NCBI RefSeq assembly: GCF_030345705.1
Contig: NZ_JAUASW010000002.1
Coordinates: forward strand, 496,001-560,000
Direction of reading: 5' to 3'
DNA from: Pelomonas sp. SE-A7
GTDB lineage: Bacteria; Pseudomonadota; Gammaproteobacteria; Burkholderiales; Burkholderiaceae_C
DNA length: 64,000 bases
Under the pieces are notes generated by a model. It had not been told where the DNA came from and made no database searches. It worked only from the letters and a program-made list of their open reading frames with translations. Positions 20,679 through 29,602 of this stretch are shown here, in pieces (the first letter of the stretch is position 1; every line of letters begins with the position of its first letter). Both the position numbers and the translations under genes were made by a program.

Positions 20679-22070
20679 ATGGCCTCCACCCTGACCGACC
20701 GCCTGAGCCAGCTCGTGAAGACGATGCGTGGCCAGGCCCGCATCACCGAATCCAATGTGCAGGACATGCTGCGCGAGGTGCGCATGGCCCTGCTCGAGGC
20801 CGACGTGGCCCTGCCTGTGGTGCGGGACTTCGTCGCCCGCGTCAAGGAAAAGGCGCTGGGCCAGGAGGTGGTGGGTTCGCTGAATCCGGGCCAGGTGCTG
20901 GTCTCTGTGGTCCACAAGGAACTCGCCGCGACGATGGGCGAAGGTGTAGCCGACATCAACCTCGCCGCCCAGCCGCCGGCCGTGATCCTGATGGCCGGCC
21001 TGCAGGGCGCCGGCAAGACCACGACCACCGCCAAGCTGGCCAAGCACCTGATAGAGAAGCGCAAGAAGAAGGTGCTGACCGTCTCGGCCGACGTCTACCG
21101 CCCGGCTGCCATCGAGCAGCTCAAGACGGTGACCAAGCAGGCTGGCGCCGAATGGTTCGCGTCGACCCCGGATCAGAAGCCGCACGACATCGCCCTGGCT
21201 GCCATCGACTACGCCAAACGCCACTACTTCGACGTGCTGCTGGTCGACACGGCCGGCCGCCTGGCCATCGACGAAGCGCTGATGGCCGAAATCCGCGACC
21301 TGCACGCGACGCTGAATCCGGTCGAGACCCTGTTCGTCGTCGATGCCATGCAGGGCCAGGACGCGATCAACACGGCCAAGGCCTTCAGGGAAGCACTGCC
21401 GCTGACCGGCATCGTGCTGACCAAGCTGGATGGCGACTCGCGCGGCGGCGCGGCGCTGTCGGTGCGCCAGATCACCGGCGCCCCCATCAAGTTCGCCGGC
21501 GTGTCCGAGAAGATCGATGGGCTCGAAGTGTTCGACGGCGAGCGCCACGCCGGCCGCGTACTGGGCATGGGCGATATCGTGGCCCTGGTCGAGGAAGTGA
21601 CCAAGGGCGTGGACATGGCCGCGGCCGAGAAGCTGGCCGGCAAGCTCAAGTCAGGCAGCGGCTTCGACCTGAACGATTTCCTCTCGCAGATCGCGTCGAT
21701 GAAGAAGATGGGCGGCCTCTCCAGCCTGATGGACAAGCTGCCCACGCAGATGGCGGCCAAGGCCGGTCAGGCCGACATGGACAAGGCCGAGCGCGACATG
21801 CGTCGCATGGAAGGCATCCTCAACGCGATGACCGCCAAGGAGCGCGCCCATCCGACACTGCTGCTGGACGGCAAGACCAAGGCCAGCCGCAAGCGCCGCA
21901 TCGCGCAAGGCGCCGGCGTGCAGATCCAGGACGTCAACCGCCTGCTGACTCAGTACGACCAGATGCAGGCCATGATGAAGAAGATGAGCGGCGGCGGCCT
22001 CTTCAAGATGATGAAGAAGCTCGGCGGCATGAAGGGCATGGGCGGGATGATGCCGCCCGGCATGAAGTAA
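20679..22070 (+). CDS. ffh: signal recognition particle protein Ffh
   Basis: Ffh binds 4.5S RNA and signal sequences of nascent membrane proteins and delivers ribosomes to FtsY. The 463-residue protein has an N domain (1-90), a GTPase G domain (GLQGAGKTTTTAKLA near residue 107, DTAGRLA near 190, TKLDGDSRGGAA near 248) and a methionine-rich M domain from about residue 325 with runs such as MKKMGG and MMKKMSGG. The receptor ftsY lies directly downstream in convergent orientation, only 8 bases away. The 4.5S RNA gene is not seen in the window. Confidence 0.98.
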   Translation: MASTLTDRLSQLVKTMRGQARITESNVQDMLREVRMALLEADVALPVVRDFVARVKEKALGQEVVGSLNPGQVLVSVVHKELAATMGEGVADINLAAQPPAVILMAGLQGAGKTTTTAKLAKHLIEKRKKKVLTVSADVYRPAAIEQLKTVTKQAGAEWFASTPDQKPHDIALAAIDYAKRHYFDVLLVDTAGRLAIDEALMAEIRDLHATLNPVETLFVVDAMQGQDAINTAKAFREALPLTGIVLTKLDGDSRGGAALSVRQITGAPIKFAGVSEKIDGLEVFDGERHAGRVLGMGDIVALVEEVTKGVDMAAAEKLAGKLKSGSGFDLNDFLSQIASMKKMGGLSSLMDKLPTQMAAKAGQADMDKAERDMRRMEGILNAMTAKERAHPTLLLDGKTKASRKRRIAQGAGVQIQDVNRLLTQYDQMQAMMKKMSGGGLFKMMKKLGGMKGMGGMMPPGMK

Positions 22071-22078
22071 GCCCCGGC

Positions 22079-23125
22079 CTATTCCAGCAGCGCCTGCGCG
22101 AACTCCCGCGCATCAAAGGTCTGCAGGTCTTCCAGCTTCTCACCAACGCCGATGAAGTAGACCGGGATCGCACGTTCGCGTGCGATGGCGGCCAGCACAC
22201 CGCCCTTGGCCGTGCCATCTAGCTTGGTGATGATCAGGCCGGTCAGGCCCAGCGCATCGTCGAAGGCCTTGACCTGGTTCAGCGCGTTCTGGCCAGTATT
22301 GCCATCCACCACGAGCAGCACCTCGTGCGGCGCCGAGGCCTCGGCCTTGGCGATGACGCGCTTGATCTTCTTGAGCTCCTCCATCAGGTGGAGCTGGGTC
22401 GGCAGGCGGCCCGCCGTGTCGGCGATGACGACGTCGCAGCCGCGGGCCTTGCCGGCAACGACGGCGTCGAAGGTCACCGCCGAAGGATCGCCTCCCTCCT
22501 GGCTGACGATCTCGACCTGGGCGCGATCCGCCCAGACTGACAGCTGCTCGCGTGCCGCCGCGCGGAAGGTGTCGGCCGCCGCCAGCAGCACCTTGGCATC
22601 GGCCGCTGCCAGATGTCGGGTCAGCTTGCCGATGCTGGTGGTCTTGCCAGCGCCATTCACGCCGACCACCATCATCACCGTGGGCTGGGTCGCGCCGATG
22701 GCCAGCGGCTTCTGCAGCGGTTGCAGCAGCTCGGCGAGTGCATCGATCAGCAGGCCGCGCACGGCGGCAGGCTCGGTGGCCTTGGCTTCCTTGACGCGGC
22801 GCTTCAGGTCGTCCAGCAGGAACTGCGTGGCCTTGACGCCGGCATCGGCCATCAGCAGGGCCGCCTCGAGTTCTTCATACAGCGCATCGTCGATCTGGGT
22901 GCCGATGAAGACCTGGGCGATGCTGGACCCGGTCTTGCGCAGACCCTGGCGCAGCTTGTCGAGCCAGGTCTTGCGCGGCGGCTCGATGGGCGTGATCACC
23001 GGCTCGGCGTTGGACTGCAACTCGGCGGCTGCGACCGCCGGGGCCGGTGCCTGCTGGGAAGGGACAGGTGTTGTCTCACTCGCCGAAGCACTGCCGCCGA
23101 ACTTCTTCTTGAAGAAACTGAACAT
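22079..23125 (-). CDS. ftsY: signal recognition particle receptor FtsY
   Basis: FtsY is the membrane-associated GTPase receptor for the Ffh-ribosome complex. At 348 residues it has a short acidic/proline-rich A region (first ~50 residues, starting MFSFFKKKFGG), then the NG domain: GVNGAGKTTSIGKL near residue 150, DTAGRLPTQ near 236, TKLDGTAKGG near 300 and a C-terminal GVGEKLEDLQTFDAREFA. Its transcription converges with ffh. The promoter region is shared with tRNA-Met, which reads away in the opposite direction. Confidence 0.97.
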   Translation of the reverse strand: MFSFFKKKFGGSASASETTPVPSQQAPAPAVAAAELQSNAEPVITPIEPPRKTWLDKLRQGLRKTGSSIAQVFIGTQIDDALYEELEAALLMADAGVKATQFLLDDLKRRVKEAKATEPAAVRGLLIDALAELLQPLQKPLAIGATQPTVMMVVGVNGAGKTTSIGKLTRHLAAADAKVLLAAADTFRAAAREQLSVWADRAQVEIVSQEGGDPSAVTFDAVVAGKARGCDVVIADTAGRLPTQLHLMEELKKIKRVIAKAEASAPHEVLLVVDGNTGQNALNQVKAFDDALGLTGLIITKLDGTAKGGVLAAIARERAIPVYFIGVGEKLEDLQTFDAREFAQALLE

Positions 23126-23162
23126 CGAGAAAACGCTTTTTTCAGGGCTGCCGCCAAAGGAC

Positions 23163-23192
23163 TTGCATTGTCCTTCAAAAGTCCGCTAGAAT
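23163..23192 (+). promoter_or_regulatory. predicted promoter of tRNA-Met
   Basis: TTGCAT (23163-23168) and TAGAAT (23187-23192) are separated by 18 bases. The following GC-rich stretch (CGCGGGC) resembles a stringent discriminator, and the mature tRNA starts 12 bases later. The -35 overlaps a small hairpin AAGGAC/GTCCTT. Confidence 0.55.
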
Positions 23193-23204
23193 CGCGGGCT
23201 CTTA

Positions 23205-23281
<77 letters not shown>

Positions 23282-23288
23282 AAATCAG

Positions 23289-23322
23289 AAGCCCGCTGTC
23301 CTCCAAAGACAGCGGGCTTTCT
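23289..23322 (+). terminator. rho-independent terminator after tRNA-Met
   Basis: AAGCCCGCTGTC (23289-23300) pairs with GACAGCGGGCTT (23308-23319) around a 7-base loop and is followed by TTTCTCGTTTT. It ends the tRNA transcript 8 bases after the mature 3' end. Confidence 0.85.
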
Positions 23323-23347
23323 CGTTTTCAAGCCTGGGGTGCAAACC

Positions 23348-23872
23348 ATGTCCCTGCTCCGCCTCGACCCCGCCGGTCTGCGCGATGCCGAAGAACTGCT
23401 GGCCTTCGAGACCTTGAACCGCGCGTTCTTCGAGTCCATGGTCAACTCCCGGCCTGCCTCGTTCTACTCACCCGACGGCATCGCCGCTGCGCTGGCCCTG
23501 GCGGAGCGCGAGGCGTCCGAGGACCGTGGCTACCAATACCTGATCCGACACGCCTCGGACGGCCGGTTGATCGGTCGCATCAACCTGATCGCGGTACGGC
23601 GCAAGCATTTCCATTCGGCCGAACTGGGCTACAGGCTGGCCGAGGCCGAGCAGGGCCAGGGCTTCGCCAGCGAAGCCGTGCGGCTGATGCTGGCCAAGGC
23701 CTTTGGTGAGCTGGGCCTGCTGAGGCTGGAGGCCAACGCCCGCGTCGCCAATGTCGGTTCGCAGCGAGTGCTGCTGAAGAACGGCTTCGTCCAGTTCGGC
23801 CATTCGCGCCGCAGCTTCCAGCTGGACGGCGTCTGGCACGACCGCTTGCACTACGAATGGCATGCAGCCTAA
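23348..23872 (+). CDS. GNAT-family N-acetyltransferase (RimJ/RimL type)
   Basis: This 174-residue protein has the RimJ/RimL-like acetyltransferase layout, with GYRLAEAEQGQGFASEAVRL near residue 100 providing the acetyl-CoA-binding R/Q-x-x-G-x-G/A-type loop, then LGLLRLEANARVANVGSQRV and LLKNGFVQFG. Members acetylate N-terminal amines, ribosomal proteins or small molecules; the substrate here is unknown. The ATG at 23348 is preferred over an in-frame GTG at 23339. It stands alone between tRNA-Met and the GalNAc locus and reads toward the last gene of that locus. Confidence 0.85.
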   Translation: MSLLRLDPAGLRDAEELLAFETLNRAFFESMVNSRPASFYSPDGIAAALALAEREASEDRGYQYLIRHASDGRLIGRINLIAVRRKHFHSAELGYRLAEAEQGQGFASEAVRLMLAKAFGELGLLRLEANARVANVGSQRVLLKNGFVQFGHSRRSFQLDGVWHDRLHYEWHAA

Positions 23873-23905
23873 CGGAGGCCGGCAATCCGGCCGCTTGGCA
23901 CTGCT

Positions 23906-25255
23906 TCAGTAGCGGTCGTCGAAAGCAAAGATCGGCTTGCGCGTCTTCCACTGGCCGCCGGTGAAGTCCGGGAACTCCAGCGTCTTGAAGCCGCTGGCGA
24001 TGGACTGCTCGGACAGCGGCGTGATCGCGCTCCAGGCCACGGCGTCGTAGATGTCGATGGGCATGGGCGCCGAGGCCTTCAGCGCTTCGATGAAGGCATG
24101 GACCACAAAGAAGTCCATGCCCCCGTGGCCGGCACCTGCCGCCGTGGCCGCGTACTTCTTCCACAGCGGGTGGTCGAACTTGTCGCCGTACTTGTCGAAC
24201 GGCTCCCACTGGTGGGACGGGCTGATGCCCTCGACATGGATGGAGCGGTTGACGTCCATCCACAAGCCCTTGGTGCCCTGCACCCGGAAGCCCAGCGAAT
24301 AGGGCCGCGGCAGCGAGGTGTCGTGCTGCAGGATGATGGTCTCGCCGTTCTCGCAGGCCAGCGTGGTGGTGACGATGTCGCCCAGCGCGAACTTCACGCC
24401 GGCATTCGGATGCTGCTTGCCGCCCTGCGCCTCCACGTAATCGTGCAGGCCGCGCGCCTTGGTGGCGAAGGCGTTGATGTGGGTGAAGCGGTTGCCGCGA
24501 TGGATGTTGGCAACCATCGCGCAGGGACCTATGCCATGGCTCGGATAGAGCTCGCCATTGCGTTTGACCGAATGCTCGGTGCGCCAGCGGGCCTCGCTCC
24601 AGCCCTTGGCACCGAACTCCACGCCGCCGCCATAAGGCTTGCCCGGGTCGCCCGAGTTGAACTTCACCGCGCGCAGGTCGTGCTGGTAGCCACCCTGCAG
24701 ATGGACGATCTCGCCGAACAGGCCGGCCCGCACCATCTGCAGCACGGCCATCACGTCGCGGCGGTAGCAGACGTTCTCCAGCAGCATGTAGGGCGTGCCG
24801 GTCTTGAGCTGGGTGTTGAGCACCTCCCAGTGGTCCTGCAGCGTCACGCCGGCCACCACCTCGCAGCCCACGGCCACCTTGGCCTGCATCGCCGCAATCG
24901 CCATCTCGGCATGCCATTCCCAGGGCGTGGCGATGATGACGCCGTCGATCCTGGACGCGTCCAGCAGCTTGCGCCAGGCCTGTGGGTCCTTGTCGTCGCC
25001 GCAGCTGCGGGGCCGGGGCTTGCCGGCCTTATCGGCCATGGCCAGCGCCCGGTTCAGCATGATGGGCTCGATGTCGCACAGGGCCGCCACCTCGACGTCG
25101 TCGCGGCGCAGCAGCTCCTTGAGCAGCACCTGGCCGCGCATGCCGGTCCCTATCAGAGCGATGCGAACGCGTTCGCGCCCGGCGGCGCGGGCCGAGGCAC
25201 CCATGGAAAGGGCGCCCGCCGCGCCCAGGGTGGAAAGAAAGTCTCTGCGTTGCAT
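23906..25255 (-). CDS. GH109-like NAD-dependent glycosidase (Gfo/Idh/MocA fold), Tat-exported
   Basis: This 449-residue protein starts MQRRDFLSTLGAAGALS, a twin-arginine export signal. A Rossmann fold (GTGMRG, residues 36-41) and a Gfo/Idh/MocA C-terminal domain follow. Residues 110-115 (TPWEWH), 160-167 (ENVCYRRD) and 237-244 (YPSHGIGP) are the sequence marks I associate with glycoside hydrolase family 109. Known members are alpha-N-acetylgalactosaminidases that use a tightly bound NAD in a redox-elimination mechanism. Tat export fits a cofactor-loaded enzyme that must fold before crossing the membrane. It is the last gene of the minus-strand arm of the GalNAc locus, 39 bases after the TonB receptor. 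The exact linkage cleaved is inference. Confidence 0.82.
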   Translation of the reverse strand: MQRRDFLSTLGAAGALSMGASARAAGRERVRIALIGTGMRGQVLLKELLRRDDVEVAALCDIEPIMLNRALAMADKAGKPRPRSCGDDKDPQAWRKLLDASRIDGVIIATPWEWHAEMAIAAMQAKVAVGCEVVAGVTLQDHWEVLNTQLKTGTPYMLLENVCYRRDVMAVLQMVRAGLFGEIVHLQGGYQHDLRAVKFNSGDPGKPYGGGVEFGAKGWSEARWRTEHSVKRNGELYPSHGIGPCAMVANIHRGNRFTHINAFATKARGLHDYVEAQGGKQHPNAGVKFALGDIVTTTLACENGETIILQHDTSLPRPYSLGFRVQGTKGLWMDVNRSIHVEGISPSHQWEPFDKYGDKFDHPLWKKYAATAAGAGHGGMDFFVVHAFIEALKASAPMPIDIYDAVAWSAITPLSEQSIASGFKTLEFPDFTGGQWKTRKPIFAFDDRY

Positions 25256-25294
25256 GGAGTCTCTTGCTTCCTTCTTCTATTCGATGGCCGCGGC

Positions 25295-28270
25295 TTACCA
25301 GAACTTGTAGCTGGCCGAGACCGAGTACGAGCGACCGAACAGGTTGAGGCCATGGTCATAGCCTTCCCAGCCGTTCGGATCGTAGTAGGGCTTCTTGTTC
25401 AGCAGGTTCTTGATGTTCAGGCCGAGGTTCAGGTCCTTGATCGGCTTCCAGTTGAAGCCCAGGTTGACCGTGTAGTGTGCCGGCGCTCCCTTGCACAGGT
25501 TGGCCGGTAGCGCCACATAGGCCGCCTGGCAATTCTCGGGCGTGTTGTCGGTGTCCCAGTCGCCGTAGCCCCACTTGGTCTTGCCGGTGTAGTTGACGAA
25601 CAGGCTGGTCACCAGGTTCTGGTAGGTCCAGGCGGCGTCGAAAGTGCCGCGCAATTTGGGCGAGCCGTAGTAGCCCACATAGTTGCTGGAGAAGCCGTAG
25701 CCGTCGTCGCTGTTGTAGACCTCCCGCGCCCGGATCGACACGGTCGCGCCCAGGGCCAGCTTGCCGTACTCGCCCAGCGAATGCTTGGAACGGGCGTCGA
25801 TGTCGAAGCCGTCCAGCAAGGTGCGGCCGCGGTTGAAGTAGCTGTTGGTCAGGCCGGCCAGGTTGCCCACCGAATACTTGGGAACGCCGCCGGCGCAGGC
25901 TGCTGCATTGGCAGGGTTGGCGCACATGGCGGTGGCGGCCGCCATGTTGGCGCGGTCTGCGTCGGTGATGGGCCCACGGGTCGCCTGATTGGTGCCGGCC
26001 AGGGCCGGGCCATAGGCCTCGACCAGCTTCTGGAACAGCTCGTTGAAGTCCTGGCGCAGGATTTCATTGCGGCGGTAGACGAACCAATAGTCGAAGGACA
26101 GGCTGAAGTCCTTCCAGGGCTGCAGCACGATGCCCAGCGTGGAGATCTTGGCCTTCTCGGGCTGCAGGTTCTTGTTCGGCGGCGTGAGGCCGCCGACCGT
26201 GCCGCTGCAGTTGGAGTTCAAGAGCGCCTTGCCCAGGTCCACGTCGGTGCTGCTGACCGACTTCATCAGCAGCTTGGCAATGGCATTGGTCTCGTTGCAT
26301 CGCACCGTGTCGCCCACGCCACCCACCTGGGCATAGACGCCGCCCTCGCCGGCCTCGGCCAGGCTGGGCGCACGGAAGCCCTCGGAATAGGTGCCGCGCA
26401 GCAGCACCTCGGGGCTGACGCGCCACTTGAGGCCGATCTTGGGCGCCAGGTTGGCGGCAAAGCCCGGGTACTTGTCCAGGCGGGCCGCAGCGTTCAGCTC
26501 CAGGCTCTTGCTGAAAGGCACGATGACTTCGCTGAACAGCGCACCCACTGTGCGCTTGCCGTCGAACCAGGAGCCGCCCTGCTGGGTGATCAGGCCGTTG
26601 GCGGCATCGGTATTGCCCGGCGTGAAGAAGCTCTCGCGCATCAGGTTGGCACCGAAGGCGGCGCGCACCTCGCCACCCGGCAGCTTGGCCAGCGTGCCTT
26701 CGACCTTGCCGTCCCAGGTGATCAGCTTGGTCCAGGACTGGATGTCGAAGGTCGGATAGGCCTCGCGCAGCAGCGCGGCATTGGCCTCGCTGATCACGCC
26801 GAACTGGTAGGCCGGGTTGTCCGAGATGTACGTGCGGCCGGTGACCGGGTCCTTGGTGAACGGGCCGAAGGCCTTCTCGAAGCCCTTGAGGTTGACGTTG
26901 ACCGTCTGGTACAGCACCGAGTGACTGCCGGCCACGCTCAGCGCGGTCTCGAAATCCCAGTCGCCCCACAGATTGCCGCGCAGGCCGGCCAGGGCACGGT
27001 AGTTGTTGTCGGTATTGGTCTGGCCGAAGTGGTCGTTGGCGTCCTGCAGCAGGTAGTTCAGGCCGGCGGCTCCGCCCATCTTGGCCGCCATGTCGGCATC
27101 GAGCCGGCCCTTCAGGTAGACGTTGTTGGGGCCCAGGTAGGGATAGCTGAAGGTGTTCAGCGTGGTGCCGGTATTGCGCGAGTACCAGTTCGTGGTGCCA
27201 CCGCCGCTGTTGAAGGTGCGCGGGCCGTTGTCGCCGTGCATCTTGATGTGCGTGTAGGCCACCTCGGCAAAGCCTTCCAGCGTGTTGCCCAGGTCCACGC
27301 GGCCGTTGACGTAGGCCGTGGCGCGGTCCGAACTGGGGCCGGTGTCGAGCTGGTAGGGCAGCGTGTTCCAGATGCAACGCGTGCCCGAAGCCTCGGTCAG
27401 CGAGGTGGGGCAGCCCTTGACCGCGCGCTGGGTGCGGGCGTTGTTGGCGTTCTTGTCGAACACGAACAGCGTGCCCGGATTGAACACGCCCGGCTCGCTG
27501 CCGCTGCCGATGCGGAAGTTGGTGATGTAGCTGGGGTTGTTGACGTAGAACTGGTCCGGCCGCTTCAGGTAGGTGTCTGACAGCGCGATCGGATCGCGCT
27601 TGTAGAGGTTCAGCGAGCCGTAGAGGCTGTAGCCGTCCTGGGCCAGGTCGCCGCGACCGTAGAGCAGGCTGCCCTGGTGCTCGCCATAGGACTTCACCTG
27701 CGAAGCCCAGTCGGTGCTGATGCGGCCTTCCAGGCCCTGGTAGCCCTTCTTGGTGATCACGTTGATCACGCCGGCCACGGCGTCGGAACCATAGACCGCC
27801 GAGGCGCCGTCGGTCAGGATTTCCATGCGCTCGATCGCCGCCGCCGGGATCGCGTCGATGTTGACGAACATGGTCTGGAAGCCGGCCGGCGCGCCGTAGT
27901 ACGACAGGCGGCGGCCGTTCAGCAGCACCAGGGTGCCTTGCGCGCCCAGGCCGCGCAGATTGGCCTGCGAGGCGCCGTCGGAGCCGGTGAACATCGAGCG
28001 GAAGTCCTGCTGGCCCGGGCGGGCCGCGGGCAGGTTGTCCAGCACCTGCAGCAGCGTGCGGGCGCCCATGTTCTCGATCTGCTTGGCATCGATGACCTGC
28101 AGCGGCGAGGCGGTCTCGGTGTTGATGCGCTTGAGGCTGGAGCCGGTCACCTCCACACGCTCGAGCTTGGACTTGTCCTCCTCGGGCGTGGCGGGCGCGG
28201 CGGTCTGGGCCTGGGCCCAGCTGGCCAGGCCCGCCGCGATGAGCAGGCCGGTCAATTGCTTGGTCTTCAT
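25295..28270 (-). CDS. TonB-dependent receptor (RagA-unlike, no N-terminal extension)
   Basis: This 991-residue outer-membrane receptor has a signal peptide (MKTKQLTGLLIAAGLASWAQ), then a TonB-box-like segment (RVEVTGSSLKR) and a plug domain (about residues 45-155, with LRGLGAQGTLVLLNGRRL and DGASAVYGSDAVAGVINV). A long beta barrel ends in an aromatic residue (SASYKFW). Such receptors import oligosaccharides or siderophores using TonB energy. The glycosidase neighbours point to a glycan substrate. The ATG at 28270 has AGGAGA upstream, although the frame is open beyond it. It lies 32 bases after the DUF3472 lipoprotein and 39 bases before GH109 in one probable operon. Confidence 0.93.
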   Translation of the reverse strand: MKTKQLTGLLIAAGLASWAQAQTAAPATPEEDKSKLERVEVTGSSLKRINTETASPLQVIDAKQIENMGARTLLQVLDNLPAARPGQQDFRSMFTGSDGASQANLRGLGAQGTLVLLNGRRLSYYGAPAGFQTMFVNIDAIPAAAIERMEILTDGASAVYGSDAVAGVINVITKKGYQGLEGRISTDWASQVKSYGEHQGSLLYGRGDLAQDGYSLYGSLNLYKRDPIALSDTYLKRPDQFYVNNPSYITNFRIGSGSEPGVFNPGTLFVFDKNANNARTQRAVKGCPTSLTEASGTRCIWNTLPYQLDTGPSSDRATAYVNGRVDLGNTLEGFAEVAYTHIKMHGDNGPRTFNSGGGTTNWYSRNTGTTLNTFSYPYLGPNNVYLKGRLDADMAAKMGGAAGLNYLLQDANDHFGQTNTDNNYRALAGLRGNLWGDWDFETALSVAGSHSVLYQTVNVNLKGFEKAFGPFTKDPVTGRTYISDNPAYQFGVISEANAALLREAYPTFDIQSWTKLITWDGKVEGTLAKLPGGEVRAAFGANLMRESFFTPGNTDAANGLITQQGGSWFDGKRTVGALFSEVIVPFSKSLELNAAARLDKYPGFAANLAPKIGLKWRVSPEVLLRGTYSEGFRAPSLAEAGEGGVYAQVGGVGDTVRCNETNAIAKLLMKSVSSTDVDLGKALLNSNCSGTVGGLTPPNKNLQPEKAKISTLGIVLQPWKDFSLSFDYWFVYRRNEILRQDFNELFQKLVEAYGPALAGTNQATRGPITDADRANMAAATAMCANPANAAACAGGVPKYSVGNLAGLTNSYFNRGRTLLDGFDIDARSKHSLGEYGKLALGATVSIRAREVYNSDDGYGFSSNYVGYYGSPKLRGTFDAAWTYQNLVTSLFVNYTGKTKWGYGDWDTDNTPENCQAAYVALPANLCKGAPAHYTVNLGFNWKPIKDLNLGLNIKNLLNKKPYYDPNGWEGYDHGLNLFGRSYSVSASYKFW

Positions 28271-28302
28271 CTGCTGTCTCCTGTTGGGGTGGGTGGCCGT
28301 TG

Positions 28303-29577
28303 TCAGAGCGACATCGGCGTTTGCTTGGTATCGCCGGGCAGGTTCAGCGGCCGGCCCACGGCCATGCCGCCGGTGCTGAGCCGGAACTTGCCGTTCTCGA
28401 CGATGTGCTGGTAGTTGGCACAGACCTCGTTGTGCGTCGGCGTGTAGACCGCCGTGCCCTTGGCGGTCTTGACGTCGACCCAGGCGCCGCTGGCCTTGTC
28501 CAGGTACTTCACATTGCCGAAGTAGGCAGCGCGCGGCTTGTTGGCCAGGCAGCTGCCGGCCTCGGTGCTCCAGTCCTCGACGAAGCCGTAGGCACCCGAG
28601 TTGGTCTGCGGCCTTGGCAGGCGCATCGTGGCCAGCTTCTGGCGCAGGCCGTCGGTCGGGTCGGTGAAGAAGACCGTGTAGTCCTGCTTGTTGTTCGGCG
28701 CCGCCGCCACTTCCATCTCGAAGCGGTAGGCCACATTGGTCTTGGGCACAAAGGCTGACTCGCATTTGATGCCCGTGCCCTCACCGCCAAAGTTCGAGCA
28801 TTTGCTGATGCCCGGGTCGATCACCTCGGGGCTGACACCGTTCACATCCCACAGCGAGAACAGGCGCTGGTGGCTCTGGATGCCGGTGTAGCCGCCATTG
28901 ATGCCGATGACCTCGTAGTAGGTCGTCGGCTCCCAGGTGATGGGCGTGACCTCGGCGCTGAACTTGTCCCAGGCCGGCGTGCTCCAGCTCAGGTGGATGG
29001 AGTTGGCACGCGTGGTGTGGCCGGACGCGGTGCCGCTGATGGCGACCGACTTCACCGTGCCGTCCACGCCCTGGATGCTGACGTCCAGCGCCTGTGAGGT
29101 CGCCGTGCCGGCGGTCCACCAGGCCGAGACATAGCCATTGGCGTCGCTGACCGTGCCGTCCGGGAACACCCAGCCGCTGGCGTCGCCGGAGCGCGGCTGC
29201 CAGGCCACGTTGCAGCCAGCCTGCGCCTTGCCGTCCAGCGTGACGCGCACCTGCAGCTTTTGCGGCTCATGCGTGTTGTTGACGTCAGTCGGACCGGGGT
29301 CGTAGAGCGTCTTCGAGAACACCGATCCCATGCGCGCCAAACCGGCACTAGGCGTGATCGCGGTGATCACGGCGGCATTGGGACAGTCCTTGGTCTGCGG
29401 CCGTGCCTGCGTCGGATCGGTGGGCGTCGTAGGCGGGGTAGGCGTCGTGGGTGTTGCCGCTCCGGCGCCACCGCCGCCACCGCCACCGCAGGCGGACAGC
29501 AGCGCCAGGCTGGCGAACGCGGCGGCCACCGGCCGCGCACGCTCGCCCCCACGAGACCTTGTCGTGTGCTTGTTCAT
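28303..29577 (-). CDS. DUF3472 lipoprotein with N-terminal Ig-like domain, putative glycan-binding
   Basis: This 424-residue protein has a lipoprotein signal with lipobox LLSAC followed by a glycine run and a Pro/Thr linker, so it is probably lipid-anchored. Residues about 60-180 look like a beta-sandwich (Ig-like) domain. Residues about 185-400 match the DUF3472 pattern: NGGYTGIQ, RLFSLWD, GEGTGIKCES, YRFEMEV, YTVFF. DUF3472 has no settled function but recurs beside polysaccharide-degrading genes. Its position between two TonB-dependent receptors suggests a surface glycan-binding protein, analogous in role (not sequence) to SusD/SusE. A strong AAGGAG precedes the ATG. Confidence 0.75.
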   Translation of the reverse strand: MNKHTTRSRGGERARPVAAAFASLALLSACGGGGGGGAGAATPTTPTPPTTPTDPTQARPQTKDCPNAAVITAITPSAGLARMGSVFSKTLYDPGPTDVNNTHEPQKLQVRVTLDGKAQAGCNVAWQPRSGDASGWVFPDGTVSDANGYVSAWWTAGTATSQALDVSIQGVDGTVKSVAISGTASGHTTRANSIHLSWSTPAWDKFSAEVTPITWEPTTYYEVIGINGGYTGIQSHQRLFSLWDVNGVSPEVIDPGISKCSNFGGEGTGIKCESAFVPKTNVAYRFEMEVAAAPNNKQDYTVFFTDPTDGLRQKLATMRLPRPQTNSGAYGFVEDWSTEAGSCLANKPRAAYFGNVKYLDKASGAWVDVKTAKGTAVYTPTHNEVCANYQHIVENGKFRLSTGGMAVGRPLNLPGDTKQTPMSL

Positions 29578-29602
29578 AGAGACTCCTTCGCTTGCTGCGG
29601 CC

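Noticed and set aside
19803..21548. A long minus-strand frame joining the CcsA-like gene to the antisense of ffh
   Set aside because: Only the part below 20627 encodes a coherent membrane protein; the upstream extension is opposite ffh and unlike the family.
20504..22222. A 572-codon plus-strand frame overlapping ffh
   Set aside because: It is a frame-shifted shadow of ffh, arginine-rich and without a domain.
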